DNA of 64,000 nt from JBBSEX01 sp038239345. GTDB lineage: Bacteria; Acidobacteriota; Terriglobia; Bryobacterales; Bryobacteraceae. Shown here piece after piece: positions 57,915 through 64,000 of the stretch. A program made the translations under genes and the position numbers. Every line of letters starts with the position of its first letter. The first letter of the stretch is position 1. A model generated the notes under the pieces. That model was not told the DNA's origin. It saw only the letters and a list, made by a program, of their open reading frames with translations, and made no database searches. The stretch covers positions 1 to 64,000 of the forward strand of contig JBBSEX010000017.1 in the NCBI GenBank assembly GCA_038239345.1. Reading direction: 5' to 3'.

Positions 57915-59119
57915 GTAAAGCTCATGCCGGCGAAGCTGACCACGCTTTCTTCGTCGATATTCCACTGCTGATAGTGCAGCAGATTTCCTCGCGCATCAGG
58001 CAGAGTCTTCATAAACGTATAGAGCGGAGCCGATCCGCACCATTTCAGATCGTCCTGGTTTTGCTGAACCAGATCCCAGAATCCATCCGCCGAGCCAGCG
58101 TTGATTTGATCGATCCTCTGTCGATCCCGCGCGGCCACTTCGGCCATTTCTTCGCGATCGGCCAGCGCCACGAACTCGTCCCCATAACGCGATCCCATGT
58201 GCGCCATATCGATACCCAACACCCAGAACAATTTATCGTTCTCTCGTGAAGCGAGGCTCCCCAATTCGCCTAAAAATCGCCGCACTTGATCGTTGTCCTC
58301 CGGCTTTCCCCCGTGATAAATACTGTGGGCGTAGGATCCACAAAGAATCGGCAAAATGTTTACGTCGGGCCCGAATAGATATTGCAGGAAGATCACTTGA
58401 AACTCGATCGAGTGTTCTACGGCGTGGCAATAATCCTCCATCTTGACGGCCGCTCCGCCATTTTTTTCTAATTCATCCACTAAAGCGATGTTGGTCCGGG
58501 CCTCCCCAAACGGCGTGGCAAAGCGCTTGCGAGTTAAACCGAACCGATCGGGCTCGCCATAGTGGGATGTGCCGAGAATAACGAAAGTACGGTCCTTCAG
58601 CCCGGGAGCGAGCGCGCCAAAACCAGCGCGATAACTTTCCCATCCGCCGAACGGACTGACGTGCGGTGCGGCGATCGCTCGCAGCTGCGTGCTGCCGGGT
58701 GAACTCCCATGCATATAGTTGGCCAGTGTCAGCTTCAGATCGTTTGCTTGTATAGGGTATGCGCTACCAGCGTGGGAAGGAGCGCGGATGGGCGCTTCGG
58801 CGAACGCTCGAATCTTCGCGTCCCGCATTTCGGCAAAATTCTCATCGTCTAGAAAACCGGCGCGGCTAAGCGAAATCATCATCTGATCCTGAATGTCGCC
58901 GACGTCGATCTGCCCGCTGATCCGCACCAGTTCCTGGCGGAGATCGAGTTCGGTTTGTTCGCCATCGAAGCAGCGCAGCACCTCCACCAGCGGCGGCGGA
59001 ATCACTAGTACGGCTTCGGAATAGCGGAAGGGATCGCGAATCAGCAGGCCCGGCTGCTCCTCCACGGGCGAAGGCATGAAGTCGAGATTCATTCGCAGAC
59101 GAGGCAACGTTTGAGCCAT
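57911..59119 (-). CDS. amrB: AmmeMemoRadiSam protein B (MEMO1-like) with N-terminal PqqD-like extension
   Basis: 402 residues. Residues about 1-110 are an added domain (GLLIRDPFRYSEAVLVIPPPLVEVLRCFDGEQTELDLRQELVRISG) resembling a PqqD-type or HTH peptide-binding module. The MEMO domain (about 115-402) has AIAAPHVSPFGGWESYRAGFGAL, ILGTSHYGEPDRFGLT, DYCHAVEHSIEFQVIFLQYLFG and GIDMAHMGSRYGDEF, with the His/His/Cys metal residues of MEMO1. MEMO1 proteins belong to the AmmeMemoRadiSam set and resemble extradiol dioxygenases (established); biochemical role is unclear. The radical-SAM and AMMECR1 partners are not nearby. Confidence 0.85.
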   Translation of the reverse strand: MAQTLPRLRMNLDFMPSPVEEQPGLLIRDPFRYSEAVLVIPPPLVEVLRCFDGEQTELDLRQELVRISGQIDVGDIQDQMMISLSRAGFLDDENFAEMRDAKIRAFAEAPIRAPSHAGSAYPIQANDLKLTLANYMHGSSPGSTQLRAIAAPHVSPFGGWESYRAGFGALAPGLKDRTFVILGTSHYGEPDRFGLTRKRFATPFGEARTNIALVDELEKNGGAAVKMEDYCHAVEHSIEFQVIFLQYLFGPDVNILPILCGSYAHSIYHGGKPEDNDQVRRFLGELGSLASRENDKLFWVLGIDMAHMGSRYGDEFVALADREEMAEVAARDRQRIDQINAGSADGFWDLVQQNQDDLKWCGSAPLYTFMKTLPDARGNLLHYQQWNIDEESVVSFAGMSFT

Positions 59120-59170
59120 TTATTCAGGATACTTGAGCGGATTAGTTGGGGTCCGCTGGTAGAATGCGGT

Positions 59171-60949
59171 TTGCAACCTAAGACTGAATACGAGAGCCGG
59201 CTAGCACGTTGGCGCAGCGCCTTTGATCGCGAAGACCGAACGTTCCGCGCCCTGGGAAACTATCGCTTGCTGACCGCGATCGCTGGCGTTGTGCTCGCTT
59301 ATCTGGCGTTCGGACCTCTTTCGGTTCCCGTATGGTCGTTGCTGTTTCCGATCGCGATCTTCATCGTCCTGGTGATCTGGCATGAGCGCGTCCACCGCCG
59401 GCAAAGTTTTGCGTCGCGCGGGATTTCGTATTATCAGCGAGCTCTGGCGCGCATCGCCGATCAATGGATGGGAACAGGCAATCCCGGCGAACGCTTTCGC
59501 GATGGGGAGCACGTATACGCCGACGATCTGGACATCTTCGGACGCGGCAGTCTCTATCAATTGTTGTGCACCGCGCGGACTGCCGCGGGCGAAGAGATGC
59601 TGGCCGAGTGGCTGCGTGCTCCTTCAACGACGGATCAGGTTGTGGCCCGGCAACTGGCTGTCGCCGAGCTGCGTGAGCGAGTAGATCTTCGTGAAGATTT
59701 GGCACTGCTGGGTGACGATGTACGCGCGGGAGTCCACGCCGATGTGCTGGCAAGATGGGGCGACGCTCCCGCGGTCCACTTTCCTCGAGCGATGCGGGTG
59801 ATCCTGCCGGCGGTGACGGCCGCGGTGGTGCTGACTGGATTGCTCTACGTGTTCAGCGTAACCAGGGTGAGTCCATTTCTGGTGGTCGTGCTGGCGGTGA
59901 TTGGATTGACATATGCACTGCGTGGTCCGGTGGGCGCGGTGCTTGTCGGCGCCGAAACTCCGGCTCGCGACTTGAAGATTCTTTCGTTATTGCTGGCGCG
60001 TTTGGAAAAGGAACAATTCACCTCACCGCGATTAGCAGAATTGCGCGCAACACTCAACACCGCCGGGCTACCGGCTTCGCGGCAGATTGCCAAACTCCAT
60101 CGCCTGCTCGAGTTGCTGGATTCGGCGAAGAATCAAATCTTTGTGGTTCCGGCGTTTTTGCTGCTATGGGTGCCGCAGTTCGCGATGGCGATAGAGGCAT
60201 GGCGGCGAGTGTCGGGCCCTCACGTCGGGCAGTGGATCGCCGCGGTGGGCGAGATGGAAGCTTTATGTTCTCTTGCCGCCTTCGCTTATGAACGGCCTGA
60301 ATCGCGCTTGCCGGAAATCGTGGCGGGTCCGTGCTTTGAAGCGACGGAATTGCGCCATCCTTTAATCGCCCGGGCGGCCTGCATTCCGAACGACGTCGCG
60401 CTGACGCCAAGCTTGCGGCTCCTGATAGTCAGTGGATCGAACATGTCGGGAAAGAGTACGCTGCTGCGGGCCATCGGTTTGAATACTGTGCTGGCATGGG
60501 CGGGCGGAACGGTACTGGCCGACAGCTTACGGATCTCGCCATTGTCTATCGGCGCATCCATTCGAGTGTCTGATTCGGTGCAAGACGGGAAGTCCCGTTT
60601 TTATGCCGAAATCACGCGCTTGCGGCAGGTAGTGGACCTCACCACCTGCCCGCGCCCAGCGCTGTTTCTGTTGGATGAATTGCTTAGTGGAACCAATTCC
60701 CATGACCGTCGAATTGGGGCCGAAGCCGTGGTGTTGGGTCTAGTGGAACGCGGCGCTATCGGATTGGTGACGACGCATGATCTGGCTTTGGTGCATATTG
60801 CGGAAACGCTGGGATCGCGGGCAAACAATATTCACTTTGAAGACCGGATGGAGAAGGGCGAGATCCATTTCGATTACAAGATCCGGCAAGGTGTAGTGGA
60901 GCGCAGTAATGCGTTAGAACTGATGCGTGCCGTCGGGTTGGACGTCTGA
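59171..60949 (+). CDS. MutS-family ATPase with membrane segments
   Basis: About 592 residues from TTG 59171 (TTG 59111 is the alternative, overlapping amrB's start). Before the ATPase come two hydrophobic hairpins: about 34-75 (LLTAIAGVVLAYLAF, VWSLLFPIAIFIVLVIW) and about 206-260 (AVTAAVVLTGLLYVF, PFLVVVLAVIGLTYALRG). Then a MutS core/lever-like region, and the MutS ATPase: IVSGSNMSGKSTLLRAIGLN (Walker A), RVSDSVQDGKSRFYAEITRLRQVV, LFLLDELLSGTNSHDRRIGAEAV (Walker B) and VTTHDL. No mismatch-recognition domain I. These membrane-bound MutS relatives occur in Bacteroidetes and Acidobacteria; their function is unknown. They are not mismatch-repair MutS. Confidence 0.85.
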   Translation: MQPKTEYESRLARWRSAFDREDRTFRALGNYRLLTAIAGVVLAYLAFGPLSVPVWSLLFPIAIFIVLVIWHERVHRRQSFASRGISYYQRALARIADQWMGTGNPGERFRDGEHVYADDLDIFGRGSLYQLLCTARTAAGEEMLAEWLRAPSTTDQVVARQLAVAELRERVDLREDLALLGDDVRAGVHADVLARWGDAPAVHFPRAMRVILPAVTAAVVLTGLLYVFSVTRVSPFLVVVLAVIGLTYALRGPVGAVLVGAETPARDLKILSLLLARLEKEQFTSPRLAELRATLNTAGLPASRQIAKLHRLLELLDSAKNQIFVVPAFLLLWVPQFAMAIEAWRRVSGPHVGQWIAAVGEMEALCSLAAFAYERPESRLPEIVAGPCFEATELRHPLIARAACIPNDVALTPSLRLLIVSGSNMSGKSTLLRAIGLNTVLAWAGGTVLADSLRISPLSIGASIRVSDSVQDGKSRFYAEITRLRQVVDLTTCPRPALFLLDELLSGTNSHDRRIGAEAVVLGLVERGAIGLVTTHDLALVHIAETLGSRANNIHFEDRMEKGEIHFDYKIRQGVVERSNALELMRAVGLDV

Positions 60950-61375
60950 CTTTTCAGGCGCGGCGGCGGTACGGCGATAGACGGTGTCGAAATCGGCCTT
61001 GGGGCGAAAATTGAGGTTTGTCGTCGTGGACGTCGTCGGCCCCGTTGAGCCTTGACTCGGACCCGCCGAGGGCTTAGCCAGATCGGGATTGTCAACTTTG
61101 GTTCTGGTGTCCTTGATCATGTGATTGCCAGCCTGCGATGGGCGCGCGTCGATGCGATCTATCTCGTCCTTCTGCACGCCCACCTGCTCGTTCTTCAGAA
61201 TCAAAACGATGCTGTCATCGTGAACTTCGTCCAGTTTTCCAGTGATGGGCTGCGCTGAACCGGTCTTGTAAATCCGCACTTCGGAACCACTTTTCAGCTC
61301 ACGAACTTTCGCCCACTGATCATTCGCGGCGAAGGCTGTAATCGCGGTTAGCAAGAATAGAAAGTTACGAAGCAT
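60914..61375 (-). CDS. Exported hypothetical protein with SH3/LSM-like domain
   Basis: 153 residues from ATG 61375 (GTG 61384 is an alternative; an AGAGG site lies about eight bases before the ATG). Signal peptide MLRNFLFLLTAITAFA, then a small beta-barrel-like segment (QWAKVRELKSGSEVRIYKTGSAQPITGKLDEVHDDSIVLILKNEQVGVQKDEIDRIDAR, about 20-78), and a Pro/Ser/Thr-rich, probably disordered tail. Function unknown; the fold resembles bacterial SH3/LSM-type modules that bind surfaces or nucleotides. It converges with the MutS relative, overlapping its 3' end by 36 bases. Confidence 0.6.
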   Translation of the reverse strand: MLRNFLFLLTAITAFAANDQWAKVRELKSGSEVRIYKTGSAQPITGKLDEVHDDSIVLILKNEQVGVQKDEIDRIDARPSQAGNHMIKDTRTKVDNPDLAKPSAGPSQGSTGPTTSTTTNLNFRPKADFDTVYRRTAAAPEKSDVQPDGTHQF

Positions 61376-61456
61376 CTGACCCACCTCTGGCTTACATAAG
61401 AGGCAATCGGCACTATAGAAGTTTCACTTTATAGTCGCTAAACTAAGACGGACTCC

Positions 61457-62005
61457 GTGCCCAGAAAACGATCCGCGAAGGCTAAAAACAATACGATGCC
61501 GCGATTTGCCGCTCTAGCGGCTTTCGTTCTTCTGATCGGATTACTGGGTGCTTTCGCGGTCTCGCAGATCCGGGAAATATATGCATTCAGCTTACAGAAC
61601 CCCATCGTGCTCAATCTTCGCTGGCCGTTCGTGGTGGAGCGCAAAACGCTAACCGAAGAAGCCACCCTTGCCCGGGCCGACCAGGATGGCAAGCCGTTGA
61701 CCGCTTATCAACAATACGCCTGTGAGAAGTTCGGCGCCGATTGCCGGCTGGCGTTAGCTATTCAGCGAGCGGAGAATCCCCAAGGCCGTTGTGAGGTTTA
61801 CCATTACAACAATAATGGAACGCTGGATTGGGGTTATTTCCAAATAAATACGATACATTTAAAACGCGACGATCTCTATCTGCGGGATTTACTGGATTGC
61901 CGGGCGAACATCGATTTCGCTTGTCAGCTGTATCGGGAGCATAGCGGATTCACGCCCTGGAGCACGTTCAATAGCGGCGCTTACAAAAAATTTCTTAAAC
62001 AGTAA
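61457..62005 (+). CDS. Membrane-anchored lysozyme-like lytic transglycosylase
   Basis: 182 residues from GTG 61457 (ATG 61496 possible). Charged start (MPRKRSAKAKNN), one membrane helix (AALAAFVLLIGLLGAFAV), then a periplasmic lysozyme-like domain (about 80-182): CRLALAIQRAENPQGRCEVYHYNNNGTLDWGYFQINTIHL holds the catalytic Glu and the NxxGxxDxGxFQIN pattern, and the end GFTPWSTFNSGAYKKFL is the usual finish of the SLT/IagB-like group. It probably cleaves peptidoglycan glycan strands. Convergent with larE, overlapping it by 11 bases. Confidence 0.85.
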   Translation: MPRKRSAKAKNNTMPRFAALAAFVLLIGLLGAFAVSQIREIYAFSLQNPIVLNLRWPFVVERKTLTEEATLARADQDGKPLTAYQQYACEKFGADCRLALAIQRAENPQGRCEVYHYNNNGTLDWGYFQINTIHLKRDDLYLRDLLDCRANIDFACQLYREHSGFTPWSTFNSGAYKKFLKQ

Positions 62006-62846
62006 GAACCGAATTCAGCGAGCCTTGGCGGTAACCTTCCAGGTCAATCGTGATGTAGTGGAACCCCAGCGGCTTAAAGATCGCCGTGAAAGCCTGCGCC
62101 ATCTCCAGCGTCAGCGCTTTGTGCAGTTCATCCTTCGCGATTTCGATGCGCACCAATTCACCATGAAAGCGCACACGGAACTGACGGAATCCCAGGGCGC
62201 GAATTTCTTCTTCACCCTTTTCCACTGTCTTCACGTTCTGAATTGTAACCGGCGTCCCATAAGGAATGCGTGAACTCAGGCAGGCCGACGCGGGTCGATC
62301 CCAGATGGCTAGTCCCGCTTGCCGGGCGAGCTCGCGAATCTCGGCCTTGCTTAGACCGGCTTCCACCAGCGGCGCTTGTACTTCGTGCATTTTAGCCGCT
62401 TTTTGTCCCGGCCGATAATCGCCCAGGTCATCCGTATTAACGCCATAGACAATGCTTTCAAAGCGCCGCTCCTTGGCGAAGGCCTCCAGCCGTACAAATA
62501 ACTCATCCTTGCAGTGGAAGCAGCGATTCTTATCGTTCTTGACGTAATCGGGATTATCGAATTCGTACGTTTGAATGTATTCGTGGCGAAAACCGGCATC
62601 GCGAGCGAACTGTTCCGCGTCACGCTTATGGGAATCGGGAATGGAGGCGGAATCGGCCGTAATCGCGACGGCATGGTCGCCTAAAACCTGATGCGCGGCC
62701 CACGCCAGATAAGCGGAATCCGTGCCACCGGAGTAAGCGACGATCACCCGCCGCAGGTCCCGCAGAATGGAAAAAAGACGATCTTCTTTCGATCGGAGAA
62801 CGGCGGGATCCAGCTTCACGCCGGCCAGGGAAACAAGGGTCGCCAT
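61995..62846 (-). CDS. larE: LarE, ATP-dependent sacrificial sulfur transferase
   Basis: 283 residues. PP-loop SGGTDS (39-44 in RVIVAYSGGTDSAYL), conserved RCFHCKDELF (Cys109, Cys112), YGVNTDDLGDYRPGQKAA and SACLSSRIPYG with Cys189. LarE uses ATP to activate the carboxylates of the pyridinium dicarboxylate made by LarB and donates sulfur from its own cysteine (in Lactobacillus the equivalent of Cys189), making the thioacids that LarC charges with nickel (established). Together with larC at 33-34 kb this supports a nickel-pincer cofactor enzyme in the organism. Twenty-six bases from glpK, same strand. Confidence 0.93.
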   Translation of the reverse strand: MATLVSLAGVKLDPAVLRSKEDRLFSILRDLRRVIVAYSGGTDSAYLAWAAHQVLGDHAVAITADSASIPDSHKRDAEQFARDAGFRHEYIQTYEFDNPDYVKNDKNRCFHCKDELFVRLEAFAKERRFESIVYGVNTDDLGDYRPGQKAAKMHEVQAPLVEAGLSKAEIRELARQAGLAIWDRPASACLSSRIPYGTPVTIQNVKTVEKGEEEIRALGFRQFRVRFHGELVRIEIAKDELHKALTLEMAQAFTAIFKPLGFHYITIDLEGYRQGSLNSVLTV

Positions 62847-62872
62847 AACCGATAGTATAGCGGCTGCCCGCC

Positions 62873-64000
62873 CTAGACTCGCGATCGTGAAACGGCCGAG
62901 CGCCAGCCTTCGTAGAGTCTCTCACGGCGGATCGGATGCATCGCCGGTTCGAAGGTTCGTTCGGCCCGCCAGAATTGCTCCAGTTCAGCGGCATCCTTGT
63001 AAACACCGGTGGCAAGACCGGCAAGATACGCCGCGCCCAGCGCCGTGGTTTCGATATCCATCGGGCGCACGATCGGCACGCCGAGAATGTCGGCTTGAAA
63101 TTGCATCAAAAAATTGTTCGCGGTTGCGCCGCCGTCAACCCGCAATTCTTTTAGGGGAGCCCCGCCGTCGGCCTGCATGGCTTCCACCAGTTCTCGAGTC
63201 TGATAGGCGATGCCTTCCAGAGCAGCCCGAACAATACGGGCCCGGTCTGTTCCCTGAGTCAAACCGCTAATTACTCCGCGCGCCGAGGCGTCCCAGTGCG
63301 GTGCGCCAAGCCCCACAAACGCCGGTACGAAATACACGCCCCCGGTATCGGGCACCGAAGCAGCCAACTCCTCCGATTCCGCCGCCGTCTTGATCAGCCC
63401 CATTTTGTCGCGCAACCACTGCACCGCCGCACCCGCGATGAACACGCTGCCTTCAATCGCGTATTGCGGATGGGAATCCATTGAAGCGGCTCGCGTGGAT
63501 AGTAAACGGTGCGTCGAAACGGGCTGTTTGTCGCCGGTGTGCAAGAGCGCGAAGCATCCCGTGCCGTAAGTATTCTTTGATAAGCCCGGCCGGAAACAAG
63601 CCTGGCCGAACAGCGCCGCCTGTTGATCGCCGGCGATCCCGGCAATTGGAATTTCGGCTCCCAGATGCTTCGGTAGCGCCACACCGCAAATAGAACTCGA
63701 TGGAACGATGCGCGGCATCATCGAAGAAGGAATTTCGAAGATCGACAGAAGCTCGTTGTCCCATTCGCCCGTCGCCAAATTCATTAGCATCGTGCGCGAA
63801 GCATTCGAAGGATCGGTGACGTGTACCGCGCCGTCCGTCAGATTCCAAATGAGCCAGGTGTCGACATTGCCAAAGACCAGTTCTCCATCGCGCGCCTTGG
63901 ACTTGGCGTCGGCGACGTTTTCCAAAATCCAATTAATTTTGCTCGCTGAAAAATACGCATCGATGATCAAGCCGGTACGCTGGGTAATCATGGATGCATG
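62873..64000 (-). CDS. glpK: Glycerol kinase, 5' end beyond the window
   Basis: At least 376 residues of the C-terminal three quarters. QRTGLIIDAYFSASKINWILENV opens the visible part, followed by GNVDTWLIWNLTDG, VTDPSNASRTMLMNL, AGIAGDQQAALFGQACFRPG, NTYGTGCFALLHTGD, EGSVFIAGAAVQWLRDKMG, PAFVGLGAPHWDASARG and RVDGGATANNFLMQFQADILGVPIVRP, with the FGGY C-terminal block TTALGAAYLAGLATG. Phosphorylates glycerol to sn-glycerol-3-phosphate. The frame is open to base 64000, so the start lies outside. Upstream of larE in the same direction. Confidence 0.95.
   Translation of the reverse strand, partial: HASMITQRTGLIIDAYFSASKINWILENVADAKSKARDGELVFGNVDTWLIWNLTDGAVHVTDPSNASRTMLMNLATGEWDNELLSIFEIPSSMMPRIVPSSSICGVALPKHLGAEIPIAGIAGDQQAALFGQACFRPGLSKNTYGTGCFALLHTGDKQPVSTHRLLSTRAASMDSHPQYAIEGSVFIAGAAVQWLRDKMGLIKTAAESEELAASVPDTGGVYFVPAFVGLGAPHWDASARGVISGLTQGTDRARIVRAALEGIAYQTRELVEAMQADGGAPLKELRVDGGATANNFLMQFQADILGVPIVRPMDIETTALGAAYLAGLATGVYKDAAELEQFWRAERTFEPAMHPIRRERLYEGWRSAVSRSRV

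Noticed and set aside
59111..60949. The MutS relative as the mismatch-repair gene mutS
   Set aside because: Mismatch-binding domain I is absent and membrane segments are present.
1..64000. tRNA/rRNA genes, CRISPR arrays, insertion sequences and prophage genes
   Set aside because: Intergenic gaps were read through for cloverleaf ends, repeated spacers, transposase motifs and terminal repeats; none seen.

Overview
The window looks like an ordinary chromosomal segment of an Acidobacteriota bacterium, most likely from the Solibacter/Bryobacter branch. The pointers are protein families typical of that phylum: a PadR regulator coupled to an ADOP-type double FtsX/MacB permease, an Oar-like TonB receptor with an N-terminal carboxypeptidase-regulatory domain, a secreted protein with the Solibacter-type C-terminal domain (TIGR03437 style), a beta-propeller/phosphoesterase fusion, and a Tat-signal Gfo/Idh/MocA oxidoreductase. 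Base composition is moderately GC-rich and even. I see no rRNA, tRNA, IS element, prophage, integrase or CRISPR array. Coding density is high and no intergenic gap exceeds about 250 bases.

Layout. 1-2.4 kb: an azoreductase remnant with an in-frame stop, a DoxX membrane protein, and a secreted protein gene broken by two frameshifts. 2.4-9.9 kb: an NTF2-like protein and a secreted M28 peptidase on the minus strand, then a tight plus-strand operon (DtxR/MntR-type regulator, acyl-CoA carboxylase beta subunit, crotonase, SPOUT methylase, gamma-glutamyltransferase). 9.9-14.4 kb: VOC proteins flanking the PadR/ADOP pair. 14.5-22 kb: a secreted propeller-phosphoesterase, small proteins, a minimal NarL-type two-component system joined to an amidohydrolase, and a shortened PaaK-like protein. 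22-27.9 kb (minus): rpsA, HU/IHF, HIT, ABC-F, then a GH19 peptidoglycan hydrolase overlapped by a periplasmic XAC2610-like protein. 28-35.2 kb (minus): a serine hydrolase and an operon of sirtuin, larC, metG, tatD and a polyprenyl synthase. 35.3-42.5 kb: hpnB-like glycosyltransferase, deaminase, oxidoreductase, acyl-CoA dehydrogenase, MeaB, MTA phosphorylase and a GT9-like protein. 42.4-47.5 kb: a 695-residue unknown protein and the TonB receptor. 47.8-52.8 kb: the imuA-imuB-dnaE2 mutagenesis cassette. 52.9-64 kb: YihY, a secreted unknown protein, a sugar ABC permease/ATPase pair, SRPBCC, a MEMO1-type protein, a membrane-anchored MutS relative, a lysozyme-like protein, larE, and glpK running off the edge.

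How the genes work together. Acyl-CoA metabolism recurs (carboxylase beta subunit, crotonase, acyl-CoA dehydrogenase, MeaB). Two genes of the nickel-pincer cofactor pathway (larC, larE) lie 28 kb apart. The SOS-type cassette has a candidate direct-repeat operator. The most interesting unit is the GH19 hydrolase without a signal peptide next to an overlapping, signal-peptide-bearing XAC2610-like protein, which has the layout of an antibacterial effector and its periplasmic immunity protein. Also notable is a symmetric, overlapping bidirectional promoter in front of rpsA. Several genes carry single-base lesions (one nonsense, three apparent one-base deletions), so either local gene decay or assembly error must be considered.
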